A model generated the notes under the pieces. The model saw only the letters and a list, made by a program, of their open reading frames with translations, ran no database searches and was not told where the DNA came from. A stretch of 24,968 bases of DNA from NCBI GenBank assembly GCA_900544965.1, contig UQXE01000027.1, forward strand, positions 1-24,968. Reading direction: 5' to 3'. This DNA is from an uncultured Eubacteriales bacterium. GTDB lineage: Bacteria > Bacillota > Clostridia > Christensenellales > CAG-138. Within the stretch, counting starts at the first letter, position 1, and each line of letters starts with the position of its first letter. The translations under genes were made by a program, and so were the position numbers. Positions 24,706-24,968 of the stretch are shown here, piece by piece.

Positions 24706-24768
24706 GTTCAGCGCATCGCGAGGTTAACCCGCAAATAAGGCCTTATGGCCTTTCGCGAAGCGCTGAAC
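24706..24768. repeat. Nested hairpins between the repeat copies
   Basis: GTTCAGCGC (24706-24714) pairs with GCGCTGAAC (24760-24768); after a 2x2 mismatch CGCGA pairs with TCGCG. Inside lies AAGGCC-TTAT-GGCCTT (24737-24752). One end of the first 18-nt repeat lies in the outer arm. Confidence 0.8.
24718..24735. repeat. 18-nt direct repeat, copy 1
   Basis: GCGAGGTTAACCCGCAAA, identical to copy 2 at 24777-24794. Each copy is followed a few bases later by a GGCC-centred hairpin-like stretch (AAGGCCTTATGGCC and ACGGCCTTCGGC). Confidence 0.9.
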
Positions 24769-24776
24769 AGCACTTA

Positions 24777-24794
24777 GCGAGGTTAACCCGCAAA
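24777..24794. repeat. 18-nt direct repeat, copy 2
   Basis: Identical to 24718-24735, 59 bases downstream of the first copy. Confidence 0.9.
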
Positions 24795-24813
24795 ACACGG
24801 CCTTCGGCTGCAA

Positions 24814-24860
24814 GCAGCTATCAGGCCGGCTTTTGCTCTCAAGGTATCAAAAGACCGGCG
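24814..24860. repeat. 47-nt direct repeat, copy 2
   Basis: Matches 24621-24667 at 45 of 47 positions. It is followed by TACACGCC, which pairs GGCG with CGCC; copy 1 is followed by CGCATGTCGCC, which pairs the same way with a different loop. Confidence 0.9.
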
Positions 24861-24874
24861 TACACGCCGCCGGC

Positions 24875-24889
24875 TTTTGATGGATTATA
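24875..24889. repeat. 15-nt direct repeat, copy 1
   Basis: TTTTGATGGATTATA; copy 2 at 24925-24939 reads TTTTGATGGATTGTA (14 of 15). Confidence 0.75.
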
Positions 24890-24924
24890 CTCTTTGAGGA
24901 TGTATCCAAGTTATCTTCGCTGAT

Positions 24925-24939
24925 TTTTGATGGATTGTA
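24925..24939. repeat. 15-nt direct repeat, copy 2
   Basis: TTTTGATGGATTGTA, one difference from 24875-24889, 50 bases downstream of it. Confidence 0.75.
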
Positions 24940-24968
24940 AAATTGGGGTGATACTCCTAAGCTTATAT

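Larger units (their letters stand above)
24562..24968. other. Noncoding repeat-rich region at the window end
   Basis: No gene is supported in these 407 bases. The open plus-strand frame here crosses the prsA promoter and the repeats, and its product is not protein-like. The region is filled with direct repeats and hairpins, listed separately, and continues beyond the window. Possible natures are a degenerate repeat element, a small structured RNA or a mobile-element end. Confidence 0.6.

Noticed and set aside
24621..24860. CRISPR array
   Set aside because: Only two copies of a 47-nt unit with imperfect identity and a 146-nt interval that itself contains repeats; no cas genes are seen.
24399..24923. 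Plus-strand 174-codon frame at the window end
   Set aside because: It covers the prsA promoter, runs antisense to the signal peptide and reads through the noncoding repeats; composition is not protein-like.

Overview
The window looks like chromosomal DNA of a Gram-positive, endospore-lineage bacterium, most likely a Clostridia (Firmicutes/Bacillota) member. The reasons are the L7Ae-like/rpsL/rpsG/fusA/tuf operon, a Spo0A-type DNA-binding protein, a PrsA-like lipoprotein, two proteins with sortase-like C-terminal tails, and a CD1871A-family small CXXC protein of the kind found in Clostridia. Species is not determinable by eye. Most genes are housekeeping. The accessory part is 5.2-13 kb.

Layout. 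(1) 1-4.9 kb, minus strand: the str operon, transcribed from a good promoter (TTTACA-N17-TAAAAT) in the order L7Ae-like protein, rpsL, rpsG, fusA, tuf. A strong 12-bp hairpin lies between rpsG and fusA. rpoBC is not directly upstream; instead there is a divergent gene. (2) 5.2-5.7 kb, plus strand: a stand-alone Spo0A C-terminal-type DNA-binding protein without a receiver domain. (3) 6.1-11.3 kb, minus strand: an envelope redox cluster. It holds a secreted TlpA-like thioredoxin followed, one frame off, by a C-terminal segment with leucine-rich repeats and a cell-wall/membrane anchor; then a TlpA-like lipoprotein, a 51-residue single-span CXXC protein, a NapH-like membrane ferredoxin and another anchored surface protein. 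(4) 11.6-12.5 kb, minus strand: a possible gene remnant and a secreted peptidoglycan-binding protein. (5) 12.7-20 kb, plus strand: a small cysteine-rich protein, trxB, glmM, lepA, hemW, a DUF2087 protein, secG and smpB. (6) 20-24.5 kb, minus strand: pcp, an alanyl-tRNA editing protein, a YitT-family membrane protein, a GIY-YIG-like protein and a PrsA-like foldase. (7) 24.56-24.97 kb: a noncoding region dense in direct and inverted repeats.

How the genes work together. The str operon, lepA, smpB and the alanyl-tRNA editing protein serve translation. secG, the PrsA-like foldase and the anchored proteins serve export and the envelope. The 6.1-11.3 kb cluster has the parts of an electron relay across the membrane: a membrane iron-sulfur protein, a tiny membrane CXXC protein, a lipoprotein thioredoxin and a surface-anchored thioredoxin. 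This is the least described system in the window. Its two anchored proteins share a PPKAG tail, a variant of the common PKTG type sortase signal. The surface thioredoxin appears split by a one-base frameshift at 10593. Start codons were chosen by Shine-Dalgarno spacing and often lie downstream of the longest possible start.
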